The notes beneath the pieces are model-generated. The model was not told where the DNA came from and did not search any database. It was given only the letters and a program-made list of their open reading frames with translations. From Pseudomonas nicosulfuronedens (lineage in GTDB: Bacteria; Pseudomonadota; Gammaproteobacteria; Pseudomonadales; Pseudomonadaceae): 64,000 bases of DNA. Position numbers and translations under genes: made by a program. Numbering within the stretch: position 1 is the stretch's first letter; each line of letters opens with the position of its first letter. Positions 24,716-34,231 of this stretch are shown here, piece by piece. The stretch lies in NCBI RefSeq assembly GCF_005877905.1, contig NZ_SWDV01000013.1:1-64000 (forward strand). Direction: 5' to 3'.

Positions 24716-25906
24716 ATGCCCTCAGAGAAGAAGTTCGACTGGAAAGCCCTTGAAGACGTCGCCGTGGGCCAGGTCGTGAACGCGGTGCGGAAGATTCGCC
24801 AAACCTGTCCGGACGAGACCGTCTACGGCGCGATGTTTCACGAGTTCTACGGCGATGGTTCGGTGCTCTATTGGCCGATGGTGACGGTCGGTACCGAGGA
24901 GGTCCTGGCCCGGGTGGCCACAGACTACGGCGATGAGAGCGAGGACTTGCGCTGGTCCGGCCCGGATCTGGGCCAGTACGCCGATGACCATGGCTTCGAG
25001 CCGGGCGACGAGCAGGACCAGTGGGCGACGCAGTGCGCCGAGTTCGCGCAAGCCACCGCCAAGGGCAGCTTCAGCGCCTGGGAGGCGGTCTATGAACGCT
25101 TCCTGCACTGTTTCCCCCGGGCGGCCAAGCGGGCTCGTGCTCAGTTGCTCAAGGAAGGTCTGGTCGACAAGCACTTCATCGTCGTCGCCACGGATGAAGC
25201 CGGTGAGCTGGTGCCGCTCAGCCTGACTCGCGCACAGCTGCTGCGCCACTTCCCGATGTACGACGAGGCTGAACGCGAGCGTGCCCGCATCGCTGCATTG
25301 CCGCTGACGGAGCGGATCGCAGAGGTGGTGTCGCAAGCCGTGCGGGCCGCTCCGCCTGGACCGCTGCTTGGCGAGTACGACGCACTCGCCCGCGTTCTGG
25401 GCGAAGCAGCCGTACCGGCCCTGCTCGATGTGGTTGCCGGGCGCAGCGCTGGCGAAGCATGGCAGGCAAGCATGCTGCTTGCCGAGATCAACCACTCGAG
25501 TCCCGACGTCATCAGCACGCTTGAGGCTACCCTGTGCAACGCGGCGGCCAGCGAGAGCGAGCGGGCCTGGGCCGCATCAGCTCTGGCACGACTCGAGCGC
25601 ATGGACCTGATTGCCGCGCATCTGAGCGAGCTGCCCAGCGAGGTGGCTGCGCGTGGGCTCAGCGCTCCCTATCGCTCCTTCCGCGATCGTGGCAAGCACC
25701 GCCCCCTTGACTACCGCCCACTCGAAGCAGTGCTGGCGCAGTACCCGGATATGGCGCCAGCTGTCGCCGAGGCCTTGGCGCCCGGCTGTGGCTTCTGCAC
25801 GCTCGAGGCCGACGAAGTGGAGGCCGCGCAACAGGGTTTGACGTCGAAGTGGGCCTTCATCCGCGAACATGCCCGCGATGTGCTGGAGGAGTTCGAGCAG
25901 CGATGA
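24716..25906 (+). CDS. DUF4303-like protein with HEAT-like C-terminal half
   Basis: This 396-residue protein has an N-terminal DUF4303-like domain (about 1-165, with YGAMFHEFYGDGSVLYWPMV) and a C-terminal helical half with repeat character (LLAEINHSSPDVISTLEATL and later helices). The start at 24716 has AAGG just before the ATG; an in-frame upstream extension overlaps the preceding gene and lacks family similarity. It lies 46 nt after the SUKH gene, so they are probably cotranscribed. Function is unknown; immunity-like by family context. Confidence 0.7.
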   Translation: MPSEKKFDWKALEDVAVGQVVNAVRKIRQTCPDETVYGAMFHEFYGDGSVLYWPMVTVGTEEVLARVATDYGDESEDLRWSGPDLGQYADDHGFEPGDEQDQWATQCAEFAQATAKGSFSAWEAVYERFLHCFPRAAKRARAQLLKEGLVDKHFIVVATDEAGELVPLSLTRAQLLRHFPMYDEAERERARIAALPLTERIAEVVSQAVRAAPPGPLLGEYDALARVLGEAAVPALLDVVAGRSAGEAWQASMLLAEINHSSPDVISTLEATLCNAAASESERAWAASALARLERMDLIAAHLSELPSEVAARGLSAPYRSFRDRGKHRPLDYRPLEAVLAQYPDMAPAVAEALAPGCGFCTLEADEVEAAQQGLTSKWAFIREHARDVLEEFEQR

Positions 25907-26078
25907 TGCTCGGCAATTCACAGCGATATGTGCTCGTCAGCATCTACTGAAAGGGGGCAGGGGCGGTTGCTTGTCTTCCGCTGGCCCTGATTGGATTTTC
26001 TGTCGAATCCCGAGATCGTTGGTTAAGGTTACTCTCGGTTCGACAGGCTTCTCCGGCATTTACTAGAGGAATACCCGA

Positions 26079-26810
26079 ATGAGTCAGATCAGCGTGCAAC
26101 CTGTGGCCTACAGCCTCGATGGCGTGGCTTTCGAAGGCCAACTGGTGTTCGATGCTGCCAGCACCGCTTCGCGGCCCGGCCTGCTGATGGCGCCCAACTG
26201 GATGGGCGTCAGCCAGGGCGCAGTGGACATCGCCCGCAAGGTCGCCGAGCGCGGCTATGTGGTGCTGGTCGCCGATCTCTATGGCAAGGACGTCCGGCCC
26301 AATGGCCCGGAGCAGGCCGGCGCCGCCATGATGCCGCTGAAGAACGACCGTGCGTTGCTGCGCAAGCGTATGCAGCTTTCGCTCAAGACCCTGCTTGACC
26401 AGGCCGACAAGGCGCCGATCGATACCGCGAAACTCGCCACCTTCGGCTTCTGCTTCGGCGGCTGCTGTGCCCTGGAGCTGGCCCGTGACGGTGCTCCATT
26501 GGCCGCCGCCGTGTCTTTCCATGGCACCCTGGATACGCCGAATCCGGCCGATGCGCAGAACATCAAGGGCTCGGTGCTGGTCCTCGACGGCGCCATCGAC
26601 CCCTTCGTGCCGCGAGAGCAACTGACCGAGTTCGCCAGGGAAATGATCGACGCCAAGGTTGACTGGGCCCTGACCAGCTACGGCGGCGCCGCGCATTCCT
26701 TCACCGATCCGCATGCGCAGATCCCAGGCAAGATGCAGTACGACGCCAAGGTGGCGCGCCGCGCCTTCGCTGCGATGTTCGATCTGCTGGACGAGCGCTT
26801 CGACGCCTGA
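26079..26810 (+). CDS. Dienelactone hydrolase family protein
   Basis: This 243-residue alpha/beta-hydrolase has the nucleophile motif GFCFGGCCAL (cysteine in the elbow, as in dienelactone hydrolase), an Asp in LDGAIDPFVP and a His in GGAAHSFTDP. These form the Cys-Asp-His triad. It would hydrolyse lactones or small esters. AGAGGA lies upstream of the ATG. In P. aeruginosa PAO1, from memory, its counterpart is next to htpG, so the two immunity-like genes look inserted here. Confidence 0.9.
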   Translation: MSQISVQPVAYSLDGVAFEGQLVFDAASTASRPGLLMAPNWMGVSQGAVDIARKVAERGYVVLVADLYGKDVRPNGPEQAGAAMMPLKNDRALLRKRMQLSLKTLLDQADKAPIDTAKLATFGFCFGGCCALELARDGAPLAAAVSFHGTLDTPNPADAQNIKGSVLVLDGAIDPFVPREQLTEFAREMIDAKVDWALTSYGGAAHSFTDPHAQIPGKMQYDAKVARRAFAAMFDLLDERFDA

Positions 26811-26819
26811 GCGGGTCGG

Positions 26820-26845
26820 GGGGGAGGGTATCGCGCCGCTCCCCC
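26820..26845. terminator. Weak hairpin between converging genes
   Basis: GGGGGAG and CTCCCCC form a 7-bp stem with a 12-nt loop between the dienelactone hydrolase and cytochrome c stops. There is no T tract, so termination is uncertain. Confidence 0.35.
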
Positions 26846-26854
26846 GTGCCGGAC

Positions 26855-28135
26855 TCAACGCAGCTTGGCCACCTTGAACTCCAGGTCCGGCCAGGCTGGC
26901 AGGCCGGCAAAGTCCTCCCGCAGATAGCGTGCCAGCGCGATGATCTGCTCGTTGTTCAGACTATTGCGGAAAGCCGGCATGTAGCCCAGCTCCGGCCGCG
27001 CCGGATGGCCGATGCCGTCCAGGATCACCCGCAGCAGATTGTCCGGCGCAGCCGCATACAGGTTGTTGCTCACCGCCAGCGACGGTCGCACCCCATTGAG
27101 CTTCGGGCTGTCGCCGTCATGGTGGCAGACCATGCAGGCGCCATTGAATATCCGCCCACCGCTGCCACTGACGGGTTGTAGCGTGCCGTAGGTGCGCTGC
27201 TCCAGTTCGACGGCGCGTTTCTCTGGTGAGAAGTCGCCGACCTGTTCCGGAAGGAAGGTCGCGAGGTAGCGCGCCATGGCCTGCAGGTCCGCGTCCGGTT
27301 GCTGGGTGAGCCCGGTGGCCACCGGCGCCATCGGGCCGGCGGCGGCGCCGTGGTAGCGCGAGTAACCGTTGCGCAGGTAGTCGTACAGGGTTGCCTGGGT
27401 CCATGGGACGGCGGGCTTGCTGTCACCATTGAGCGGCGGGACCTGCCAGCCGTCCACGGTCGCGCCGGCGAAGCGATGCTTGCCGGTACGTTCGGCACCC
27501 AAGGCGTTGCGAGGTGAGTGGCAGGCACTGCAATGGCCCAGCCCTTCCACCAGATAGGCGCCGCGATTCCAGGCCGCATCACGCTGCGGCTGGGGCTGGA
27601 AAGGGCCCTTGTCGAAGAACAGGAAGTTCCATCCCGCCATGATCTGGCGCTGGTCGTAGGGGAAGGGCAGGCGGTCGTCCGGGGTATCTGCCTCGACGGC
27701 CGGGCGGCTCATCAGGTAGGCATAGAGGTCGCGCAGGTCCTCGTCGTCGACTCGGGTGAAGGCGGTGTAGGGGAAGGCGGGGTAGAGGTAGTCGCCCTCG
27801 CGTGAGACGCCTTCCCGCATGGCGCGCTTGAAGGCCTCGAAGGACCAGACGCCAAGACCGGTCTCGCGATCCGGGGTGAGGTTGGAGGTGTAGAGCGTGC
27901 CGAACGGCGTCACCATGGCGCGGCCGCCCGTCAGCGGCGTGCCACCCTCGCGGGTGTGGCAGACCGCACAATCACCCAGGGCCGCCAGTTGTCGCCCGCG
28001 GGCGATGGATTCGACACTGAAACTGTCGGGGTCAGGTGGGTCGATCGGCGCAATGCGCGGTTGCCAGGAGACGGCAAGGCCCACTGCAACGAGAGCGGCC
28101 AGCCCACCGATGACGGCCAGAGAGAGGTTCTTCAT
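26855..28135 (-). CDS. Triheme cytochrome c subunit of a molybdenum oxidoreductase
   Basis: This 426-residue protein has an N-terminal membrane anchor or signal (residues 5-22) and three CxxCH heme sites: CAVCH (56-60), CSACH (202-206) and CMVCH (334-338). It is the usual electron acceptor subunit for alcohol or aldehyde dehydrogenases and would pass electrons from the neighbouring molybdoenzyme to the respiratory chain. The start overlaps the molybdoenzyme stop by 4 nt (ATGA); a longer in-frame ORF upstream is rejected. It is third in the operon. Confidence 0.92.
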   Translation of the reverse strand: MKNLSLAVIGGLAALVAVGLAVSWQPRIAPIDPPDPDSFSVESIARGRQLAALGDCAVCHTREGGTPLTGGRAMVTPFGTLYTSNLTPDRETGLGVWSFEAFKRAMREGVSREGDYLYPAFPYTAFTRVDDEDLRDLYAYLMSRPAVEADTPDDRLPFPYDQRQIMAGWNFLFFDKGPFQPQPQRDAAWNRGAYLVEGLGHCSACHSPRNALGAERTGKHRFAGATVDGWQVPPLNGDSKPAVPWTQATLYDYLRNGYSRYHGAAAGPMAPVATGLTQQPDADLQAMARYLATFLPEQVGDFSPEKRAVELEQRTYGTLQPVSGSGGRIFNGACMVCHHDGDSPKLNGVRPSLAVSNNLYAAAPDNLLRVILDGIGHPARPELGYMPAFRNSLNNEQIIALARYLREDFAGLPAWPDLEFKVAKLR

Positions 28136-30369
28136 GCGGAATGGTTCTCCTGCAGTGCGGCACGAACTCGCTCTGGTGTGAACGGCGGGCGAGTGAAACG
28201 CACACCGGTGGCGTCGTGCAGCGCATTGGCGATGGCGGCGGCGCTGGGCACCGAGGTGGATTCGCCGGCTCCCAGCGGCGGGGTGCCGGGACGGTCGAGC
28301 AGGAGCGCGGTGATCTTCGGTACCTGCGGGAATCCGAGGATCGGGTAGCCGCCCCATTCGAGGCTGGTGACGCCGCTGCGATCAAAGGTCGCGTACTCCA
28401 GCAGAGCCCGGCTGGTGGCCTGGATCACGTTGCCGTGGACCTGGTGGCGCACGCCGTCGGGGTTGACCATCTGCCCGCAGTCTTGCGCTACGTGGACGTC
28501 GGTCACGCGGACCGCGCCGGTGTGCGGCTCGACCTCGACGTCCACTATCCAGGCGGCCCAGGCCGAACCGAACCCCGGGAAATCGCTGTGGAAATAGCGT
28601 GCGTAGGCGAAGCCGCGGCCGACCAGCAGGTTGCCCTGGCGCGCCTGCGGGTTGGGGGAGATGCGCGGCTGCCAGTGGGCGGAAGCAGCCAGCGCCTTGA
28701 TCAGCGCAATGGCGCGCTCATCGTGCAGGTAGCGCAGGCGGAACTCGATGGGGTCGGCGCCGGCCATCTGCGCCAGTTCGTCGATATAGGATTCGTGGGC
28801 GAAGACGTTGGGCAAGGCCGACACGCCGCGCATCCAGGACGCCCGGACGATGGGAGCTGCGTCGTTGCATACCACGCGCAGGTGTGGGTAGGCGTATTGC
28901 GGCACGGCGGTGCGATCACCCATCCGCGTCACCTGGGGCTTCGCATCTACCCGCGAGGTGAGCAGCAACGCCAGGTTGATGCCGTTGTTGGAGGGGTAGC
29001 AGGTGGCGAAGTCGTAGGCGGCCACGTTGCCGTCCTTGTCCAGTCCGCCACGGACATCGATCAGTTGCGCCGAGCCCTTGGGTTCCCAGCCATGCTCCTG
29101 TTCGCGCATCAGCTGCACTCGTACCGGCTGGCCCACAGCCACGGCCAGCAGGGCAGCATCGGCGGCCACGTCGTCGGCACAATTGCGGCCATAGCAACCG
29201 GAGGCTTCCATCCGTATGACTTCGACCTGTTCTGGCGGCATGCCCAACAGTGTTATCAGGTCGGCGCGCAGGTCGTGGGGGTTCTGGCTGCCGGACCAGA
29301 CCTTCATCACGCCATCTTCGAGGTGCGCGAGTGCGCAGGACGGACCGATGGAGGCGTGCTGCTGGTAGGGCCAGACGTAGGTGCGTTGCAGCGGACGGTC
29401 GAGCTGCTTGAGAACGGCGTCCATCTGCGTGTCGTCCTGCAGCATGCGCGGCTGCTTGGGGTGGGCGCGCAGGGTCGCCGCCAGGTCGTCGAGGCCCAGG
29501 GGCGGCAGGTCGCTCCAGCCTTTCCAGCGCACCTTCAGCGCCCGAGCGATGCGAATCGCCTGCTCCTCGCGCTCGGCCACCACGCCGATGAAATCACCGA
29601 TCACCAGCAGGCGGACGAAGCCGGGCAAATGGGCCACGGATTGTTCGTCGACTTCCAGCAGGCTTCGGCCCACGGGAGCGTTGACGTCGGCGCCGGTGTA
29701 GGGCGGGCGCACCACGCGGCCGTGGAGCATGCCCGGCAGACGCATGTCGTGCACGTAGGTCAGCCCTCCGGTGACCTTGGCAGGGATGTCCAGGCGCGGC
29801 ACCGAATGGCCGACCACCTGGTATGTGCTGTGGGGTTTGAGCGGCGCGCTGGCATCGATCTTCAGCTCGAAGCGTTGCCCTTGCAGCAACTCGCCATAGC
29901 CGATGCGGCGGGCCGGTTTGCGTTTGACGAAGATGGCACCGTCGGCGCAGTCGAGTTGGCGGATGTCGATCTTCAGGGCCTGCGCCGCACGCTGCATCAG
30001 GAACTCCCGCGCTTCGGCCGCAGCACGGCGCAGGGGAATGGCGCTGACCTGGATGCTGGAGCTGGCGATGGTTGGCCCCTGGTTGGGGGTGTAGCGGGTA
30101 TCGCCGAGCAGCAGGGTCACCTGCCGGATGTCGACATTCAGCTCTTCCGCGACGATCTGGCTCAGGGCGGTGCGGATGCCGGTTCCGAGGTCGACATGGC
30201 CGCAGGCCGCGGTGATGGTGCCGTTGCCGGCGATGGCGATGAAGCTGTCGACCTGATCGAGCGGCAGCGTGGCGTCGGTGCCCTGTGCGAGCAACGGACG
30301 CGGCAACTGGACACTGACCAGCAGCACCCCGCCGGCCTTGAGGAAGTTGCGACGGCTGAGTGGAGTCAT
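28132..30369 (-). CDS. Molybdopterin-binding subunit, xanthine dehydrogenase/aldehyde oxidase family
   Basis: This 745-residue large subunit has a twin-arginine signal (SRRNFLKAGG, residues 5-14), so it is exported folded to the periplasm. It resembles IorB-type isoquinoline or aldehyde oxidoreductases in length and layout. With the 2Fe-2S and cytochrome subunits it would oxidise an aldehyde or N-heterocycle by hydroxylation. The substrate is unknown. It overlaps both flanking genes by 4 nt, so all three are tightly coupled. Confidence 0.9.
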   Translation of the reverse strand: MTPLSRRNFLKAGGVLLVSVQLPRPLLAQGTDATLPLDQVDSFIAIAGNGTITAACGHVDLGTGIRTALSQIVAEELNVDIRQVTLLLGDTRYTPNQGPTIASSSIQVSAIPLRRAAAEAREFLMQRAAQALKIDIRQLDCADGAIFVKRKPARRIGYGELLQGQRFELKIDASAPLKPHSTYQVVGHSVPRLDIPAKVTGGLTYVHDMRLPGMLHGRVVRPPYTGADVNAPVGRSLLEVDEQSVAHLPGFVRLLVIGDFIGVVAEREEQAIRIARALKVRWKGWSDLPPLGLDDLAATLRAHPKQPRMLQDDTQMDAVLKQLDRPLQRTYVWPYQQHASIGPSCALAHLEDGVMKVWSGSQNPHDLRADLITLLGMPPEQVEVIRMEASGCYGRNCADDVAADAALLAVAVGQPVRVQLMREQEHGWEPKGSAQLIDVRGGLDKDGNVAAYDFATCYPSNNGINLALLLTSRVDAKPQVTRMGDRTAVPQYAYPHLRVVCNDAAPIVRASWMRGVSALPNVFAHESYIDELAQMAGADPIEFRLRYLHDERAIALIKALAASAHWQPRISPNPQARQGNLLVGRGFAYARYFHSDFPGFGSAWAAWIVDVEVEPHTGAVRVTDVHVAQDCGQMVNPDGVRHQVHGNVIQATSRALLEYATFDRSGVTSLEWGGYPILGFPQVPKITALLLDRPGTPPLGAGESTSVPSAAAIANALHDATGVRFTRPPFTPERVRAALQENHSA

Positions 30370-30857
30370 GCCGGATTCCCCTCTGCGTCATCACTGCTTC
30401 TGCCGGCAGCCCTGCGCACGGCGTTGAGGATTTCGATATGCGTACCGCAGCGGCAGAGGTTGTAGGCCAGTTCCTGGCGAATCTCGTCGTCGCTCGGGTT
30501 GGGGGTGCGGGCGAGCAGGGCGGCGCTGGTCATGACCATGCCGTTGGTGCAGTAGCCGCACTGCGCGGCCTGCTCGTCGATGAAGGCCTGCTGGACCGGG
30601 TGCGGGGCATCCAGCGTGCCGAGGCCCTCCAGGGTGGTGACCTGGCGCCCCAGGGCTGCGGAGACCGGCGTGATGCAGGATCGGGTAGCGACGCCATCGA
30701 GGTGGACGGTGCAGGCGCCGCACTCTCCCAGGCCGCAGCCGAACTTGGGGCCGTTGAGCTGCAGGTCATTGCGCAGGACGTACAGCAGGGGCGTATCGGT
30801 TGCCACGGCAAGCGGCCAGGACTGGCCGTTGACGACCAGCGAGAGGGGATCAGCCAT
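30366..30857 (-). CDS. 2Fe-2S ferredoxin-type subunit of the molybdoenzyme
   Basis: This 163-residue small subunit has two [2Fe-2S] sites: Cys41, Cys46, Cys49 and Cys61 (CGLGECGAC) in the N-terminal ferredoxin domain, and Cys100, Cys103, Cys135 and Cys137 (CGYC, CRC) in the helical domain. It has no signal peptide and would be co-exported with the Tat-signalled large subunit. It is first in the operon, and its ATG at 30857 has AAGGAG upstream (on the minus strand GGAAGGAGTCCCCC). Confidence 0.93.
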   Translation of the reverse strand: MADPLSLVVNGQSWPLAVATDTPLLYVLRNDLQLNGPKFGCGLGECGACTVHLDGVATRSCITPVSAALGRQVTTLEGLGTLDAPHPVQQAFIDEQAAQCGYCTNGMVMTSAALLARTPNPSDDEIRQELAYNLCRCGTHIEILNAVRRAAGRSSDDAEGNPA

Positions 30858-31029
30858 GGGGGACTCCTTCCAGAGAGTGTCATGCCCGACACCCTGACTA
30901 TGGCCGGGTGTAGGGAAAAGGAAGGAAGTCTTCGGGAGCAGCGTGACGCCAGCTAGGGCGAGCAGGCCGAAAGGGCGGTAGGAATCAGGTGATAGGGACG
31001 CAGGTACTGCGCCCCGTCAGGGTTCAGCG

Positions 31030-32283
31030 TCAGACACTGCCAGCAGGGGCCGTGGCGGGTTGGTCGGCGCGGTAGCCGCGTGCGCCGAACCAGATGATGT
31101 ACAGGTAGCACACCAGCGGCACGGCGAAGGAGGGCAGCAGGCCGATGCGGTCGGCGAAGAAGGCCTGCACCAGCGGCATCAGGGCGCCGCCGACGATGGC
31201 CATGCAGAGCAGGCCGGAGCCCTTGCTGGTGAGGTTGCCCAGGCCTTCCAGGGCGAGGGAGAAGATGGTCGGGAACATGATCGAGTTGAACAGGCCGATC
31301 AGGATCAGCGCCCACATCGCCACATGCCCGCCGACGCTCAGCGCGATGCCGATCAGCACGGCGATGACCACGGCGTTGAAGGCCAGCAGGCGGTTCGGCG
31401 CGATGGCGCGCATCAGGGCGCTGCCGATGAAGCGGCCGACCATGGCGCCGCCCCAGTAGAACGACAGGTACTTGCCGGCCTGGTCCGCCGGCAGCCCGGC
31501 GATGTCCGGCTGGCCCATCAGGCTGACCAGGTAGCTGCCGATGGACACTTCGGCGCCGACGTAGCAGAAGATCGCGATGACCCCGAAGATCAGGTGGCGG
31601 TGGGCGAAGATCGACTGGCGTCCGGCCACACCGTCGGTGGGTTCGCCGTGGTGGATCTTTGGCAGGCGGAACAGGGCGATCAGCACCGCGATGGCGAACA
31701 GCAGGCCAGCCAGGACCAGGTAGGGTGCCTTCACCGAGTCCGCTTCGCTGGCGGCGGAGCTGCCGATCTGCGAGGCGGCACCGGCGCCAATGGCGAGTAT
31801 GGTCACCGAGCCCACCAGCGGGCCGACGGTGGTGCCCAGGGCGTTGAACGCCTGGGTCAGGTTCAGCCGGCTGGCGGCGGTGGCCGCCGGGCCGAGTATG
31901 TTCACGTAGGGGTTGGCTGCGACCTGCAGGAGGGTGATGCCCGAGGCGAGGATGAACAGCGCGGCGAGGAAGAACGGGTAGGACTGCGCGCCGGCCGCCG
32001 GGTAGAACAACAGGCAGCCGATACCCGCGGTGGCCAGGCCGACGATGATGCCGCTCTTGTAGCCGACCTTCTCCACCAGCCGTCCGGCGGGGAAGGACAT
32101 GATGAAGTAGGCGCCGAAGAAGCAGAACTGCACCAGAGAGGCCTGGACATAGGACAGCGTGAACACTGCCTTGAGGTGCGGCACGAGGATGTCGTTCAGC
32201 GAGGTGATCAGGCCCCACATGAAGAACAGCAGGGTCAGTACGGTGAGGGCGCTGGTGTGGCGGTTGGTGGTCGACTGGTCCAT
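31030..32283 (-). CDS. Sugar MFS transporter, FucP/GluP type
   Basis: This 417-residue major facilitator has about 12 hydrophobic segments and the FucP-like features LFFMWGLITSLNDILVPHLK near the start and GITLLQVAANPY midway. Members import fucose, glucose, galactose or related sugars with protons. The ATG at 32283 has AAGGAG upstream; a longer in-frame ORF adds an unconvincing 27 residues. It stands alone between the molybdoenzyme operon and the pirin gene. Confidence 0.88.
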   Translation of the reverse strand: MDQSTTNRHTSALTVLTLLFFMWGLITSLNDILVPHLKAVFTLSYVQASLVQFCFFGAYFIMSFPAGRLVEKVGYKSGIIVGLATAGIGCLLFYPAAGAQSYPFFLAALFILASGITLLQVAANPYVNILGPAATAASRLNLTQAFNALGTTVGPLVGSVTILAIGAGAASQIGSSAASEADSVKAPYLVLAGLLFAIAVLIALFRLPKIHHGEPTDGVAGRQSIFAHRHLIFGVIAIFCYVGAEVSIGSYLVSLMGQPDIAGLPADQAGKYLSFYWGGAMVGRFIGSALMRAIAPNRLLAFNAVVIAVLIGIALSVGGHVAMWALILIGLFNSIMFPTIFSLALEGLGNLTSKGSGLLCMAIVGGALMPLVQAFFADRIGLLPSFAVPLVCYLYIIWFGARGYRADQPATAPAGSV

Positions 32284-32429
32284 CACGGACTCCTTGGGCC
32301 AGAAGTAGCGGGCTTGCCGTCGGCAAGGGTTCGGGGCACGCGATGCTGCGGCAAGCCGCTGCACGGGGCCTCAAGCATTCGCCGGTTTCGACAGCGGGGC
32401 GGCGATTTCTGATCGACTTCTTTGTACGG

Positions 32430-33296
32430 CTAGCGCGGCAATTCGATACGTTCCAGTTCGCCCGGCACCGTTGGCCAGTCGCGGGCGGCCCAGCGTTCGC
32501 GGGCGCTGTCGATCAGGCCCGGGTCGCTGGCGACGAAGTTCCAGTTCATCCGCCGGGGCCCGTCGAGCGGGTCGCCACCAATGATCACTGCATGGCAGTC
32601 GCCGCAGGCGGAGAGGGTGAAGTTTTCGCCTTCAGGCAGTACCACCAGTTGGTGCAGCGGCAGCGGCTCGTCGTCCAGCAGCGCTTCGCCTTCGATCAGG
32701 TATAGCGCGCGTTCGGGGTGCTCGTCCGGGATTGCCAGGGTCGCACCGGCACTGAGTTGCAGGTCGGCGTAAAGCGTCTTCGAGCGAACCGGCACCGGCG
32801 ACTCCAGGCAGAAGCCGGCGCCGGCGATCATGCGGATACGCACGCCCAGGCTTTCGCTTTCCGGCAGGCTGGCGCTGGCGTGGTGGCTGTAGCTGGGCTC
32901 GCAGCCTTCCAGCTCGCGCGGCAGCGCCAGCCATACTTGCAGGCCGTGCAGGCGCGAGCCGCTGTGCAGCAGATCGGCCGGGGTCCGCTCGACGTGGGCG
33001 ACGCCACGCCCGGCGGTCATCCAGCTGACGTCGCCGGGCAGCACGAGTTGGTCCGAGCCGAGGCTGTCCTTGTGCTGAACCTGGCCTTCGAACAGGTAGG
33101 TGAGGGTGGACAGGCCGATGTGCGGATGCTGGCGGATGTCCATGCCATGCTCCGGCGCGAAGCGGCTTTCGAGCATATGGTCGAAGAACACGAAGGGCCC
33201 GACGCTGCGGCGCTGTGCCGAGGGCAGGGGGCGCAGGATGGGCACGCCCTCGACGTCTTCGGCGCGTGGGCGGATGGTCAGCAGGCTGTCGCTCAT
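32430..33296 (-). CDS. Pirin family protein
   Basis: This 288-residue bicupin has the N-terminal pirin metal site FFDHML, then GMDIRQHPHIGLSTLTYLFEG with the His ligands, and a C-terminal cupin. Bacterial pirins are metal-binding and some have quercetinase activity; the biological role here is unknown. The ATG at 33296 starts the conserved region; an ATG 20 codons earlier is less likely. Confidence 0.9.
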   Translation of the reverse strand: MSDSLLTIRPRAEDVEGVPILRPLPSAQRRSVGPFVFFDHMLESRFAPEHGMDIRQHPHIGLSTLTYLFEGQVQHKDSLGSDQLVLPGDVSWMTAGRGVAHVERTPADLLHSGSRLHGLQVWLALPRELEGCEPSYSHHASASLPESESLGVRIRMIAGAGFCLESPVPVRSKTLYADLQLSAGATLAIPDEHPERALYLIEGEALLDDEPLPLHQLVVLPEGENFTLSACGDCHAVIIGGDPLDGPRRMNWNFVASDPGLIDSARERWAARDWPTVPGELERIELPR

Positions 33297-33426
33297 GATG
33301 GTGTCCAGTGGTCCGATCCACGCATGATAGACGCTTGGCGCCCGGCCGACCCGCACGGCGTCAAGCTGTCATCAGGCTGTCACGGCGATGTCATAGCCTC
33401 GCGCGGACCCCAACAAGGAGCGCGAC

Positions 33427-33900
33427 ATGTCCATTTCCCGCCTGCCAGCAGTCCTGGCTCTCTCCCTGGCTTCCGCCTTCGCTTCCTCGGCCTTTGCCGA
33501 AGTGCGCGTCAACGGCCCGGTCGAGTACGGCGTCTTCGTCAGCAACTACAAGGACTATCAGCCGGGCGAGCGCGTGCTCACGCGCAGCGAGCAGGAGATC
33601 GAAGCCACGACCCGTGTGCCGGCCAAGCTGGGCACCAAGTTCGGCATGCGCTACCAGCTCAGCGGCAAGCAGGAAGGCGACGCCCCGCTGACCTTGCTGT
33701 ACTTCACTCCCGGCGTGGTAACCCCGGACGGCCAGCGTCACGACAAGTTCGAGGTCGTACAGAAGCTGGTGGTGGGCGCGCCCACCGACGTGATGGCCTA
33801 TCAGTTCACCGAGAATCACGAGGTGGTGCAGGGCCAGTGGCGCTTCATGGTGTTCCAGGGCGACCGCCTGCTGGCGGAGAAGACCTTCACCGTCGAGTAA
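33427..33900 (+). CDS. DUF3859 periplasmic protein
   Basis: This 157-residue protein has a clear Sec signal peptide (cleaved near SAFA, residue 24) and a beta-rich body consistent with DUF3859. The family has no known function. The ATG has AAGGAG upstream. It is a single-gene unit ending at a strong terminator and diverges from the pirin gene. Confidence 0.85.
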   Translation: MSISRLPAVLALSLASAFASSAFAEVRVNGPVEYGVFVSNYKDYQPGERVLTRSEQEIEATTRVPAKLGTKFGMRYQLSGKQEGDAPLTLLYFTPGVVTPDGQRHDKFEVVQKLVVGAPTDVMAYQFTENHEVVQGQWRFMVFQGDRLLAEKTFTVE

Positions 33901-33940
33901 GTCTCGCGGTCAGAAATCCCCGTACGAACTCGCTATACGA

Positions 33941-33970
33941 AAGAGCCCGGCCATGTGCCGGGCTTTTCTT
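33941..33970. terminator. Rho-independent terminator after the DUF3859 gene
   Basis: AGCCCGGC pairs with GCCGGGCT around CATGT and is followed by TTTCTT. Confidence 0.85.
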
Positions 33971-34231
33971 TGCCTGTTGAAAGGCACGGATTACATCCTT
34001 TCCATTGGCAGGGGAGAAACAGTTTGTTACTTTGCCTGCACGATAGTCCCAACTCCCGGCATGCAAGCAGAAGAGGAGAGGGGGCCAAAGCGCCCGCAAG
34101 CGCTCTGGCAGGAGTGTTACTGCACGGTAGCCCGGCTTGTCCGAGGCCACCGGCAGCCGAGAAACGAATAAGAACAGCACCGGCCGCAACGACCGGAGCG
34201 ATAAATCTTGGCCATGGAGGTAATGCTGTCT
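33971..34231 (+). other. Non-coding leader upstream of the second DUF1302 gene
   Basis: This stretch after the terminator has no convincing gene. It probably holds the promoter and leader of the DUF1302/DUF1329 pair. AATAAGAA at 34167-34174 fits the AANAANAA pattern but lies about 60 nt from the start. I see no strong promoter hexamers. Confidence 0.4.
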
